A stretch of 64,000 nt of DNA from Nymphaea colorata. Its lineage: Eukaryota; Streptophyta; Magnoliopsida; Nymphaeales; Nymphaeaceae. The position numbers and the translations under genes are program-made. The notes beneath the pieces were generated by a model, which saw only the letters and a list, made by a program, of their open reading frames with translations, searched no databases and had not been told where the DNA came from. Location: the NCBI RefSeq assembly GCF_008831285.2, contig NC_045139.1, positions 17,156,354 through 17,220,353 of the forward strand, written 5' to 3'. Numbering within the stretch: the stretch's first letter is position 1; each line of letters opens with the position of its first letter. Below are positions 63,346-64,000 of this stretch, piece by piece.

Positions 63346-64000
63346 GAGGCCCGTTATTGCTGAATTACGACTGTCTGTGATCTGCACCATCAAACATGGA
63401 CAGCAGTTTCCCTCCACTATTGATCTAAAGGCCCTACCACCTACCAAGTGTTACTTGAGTTATCTCCCGATGCTGTGGCTGTTTACAGTTAGATTCTACT
63501 GAATTGGCACTAGAAAGGTAAATGTCGTGATATATTTAACTGTGGTATTGATCTGGTTTTCTGTGGTTCACACGGCATCTGGTTTTCATAAATAGGTTTG
63601 TCCCCTCTAAAATTGCTTGTATCAACACTCGGGAAAGGTGGCAGGGTAACATGCAAGAGTTCAGATGGACATTCATTTGGTTGGCAAGATGGGCAGCAAG
63701 AAGGGCCCCTAAGTGGCTTGAGCGCAACCGTGCACGAAAAAGTATCACATGTGTATGTAGAAACATGTCTCCTACATCAGCGAGCAAGTTGTTGCCATTC
63801 ATTTTCTCGTTGTACCTTATGCTCCATATAAGTTCAGCAGAACCAAAACTCGACTGATCGAAGTTAAATTTGCTCGATCATCACCAATTTCTTCTTCTCT
63901 CATTTCTTCCTCATTCAGTTGGTTGACGGTACAAATGCTGTTTGATGTACGTGCACTCGAACCGGTAGATCAGCTTCAGGAGTAGACATCCCTAATGGTC
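63340..64000. other. Right edge, no gene seen
   Basis: Upstream flank of the SAUR 6 pseudogene, similar to 60,900-61,090 in its first 200 bases. Small open frames around 63,600-63,850 show no family resemblance. Confidence 0.5.

Overview
The window is nuclear DNA of a flowering plant. It is AT-rich, with GT-AG introns, many (TA)n and (GA)n microsatellites, transposon remnants and plant-specific gene families. I cannot place it to species. Nothing in it looks bacterial, viral or organellar.

Layout: 528-2773 (-) is a complete seven-exon LOG cytokinin-activating gene with GA/CT tracts in its upstream flank. 3.4-8.7 kb has no convincing gene. 8.7-15.7 kb is a nested duplication: block A, block B, then a second copy of A. 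The A blocks carry decayed LINE (plant L1-type) reverse-transcriptase pieces, and block B recurs at 28.5-30.5 kb. 16.2-16.7 kb is a degenerate TCGGAT-type repeat. 17.16-18.92 kb is a five-unit tandem array with dimeric higher-order structure. 19.84-20.68 kb (-) holds three in-phase exons of an unrecognised gene. About 0.9 kb beyond its putative start lies an inverted duplication of about 735 bp per arm (21,561-23,777). 25.5-26.35 kb is a small LTR-element remnant with an initiator-Met primer-binding site.

The right half is gene-bearing. 32,464-44,301 (+) is a 19-exon gene for the chloroplast PPR protein MRL1 (rbcL mRNA maturation). 47,407-52,801 (+) is a five-exon plastid-type ATP sulfurylase gene with an apparent one-base deletion in exon 1. 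54.7-63.2 kb (-) is a tandem array of six SAUR auxin-response genes, four intact and two broken, with a shared unit architecture (TATA box about 150 nt before the ATG, and in the intact units a CT tract about 120 nt after the stop).

The genes belong to separate pathways: cytokinin activation, plastid RNA maturation, sulfate assimilation and auxin-driven growth. Only the SAUR array is a functional cluster. Exon boundaries were set by hand from reading frame, splice dinucleotides and family conservation. No database search was possible.
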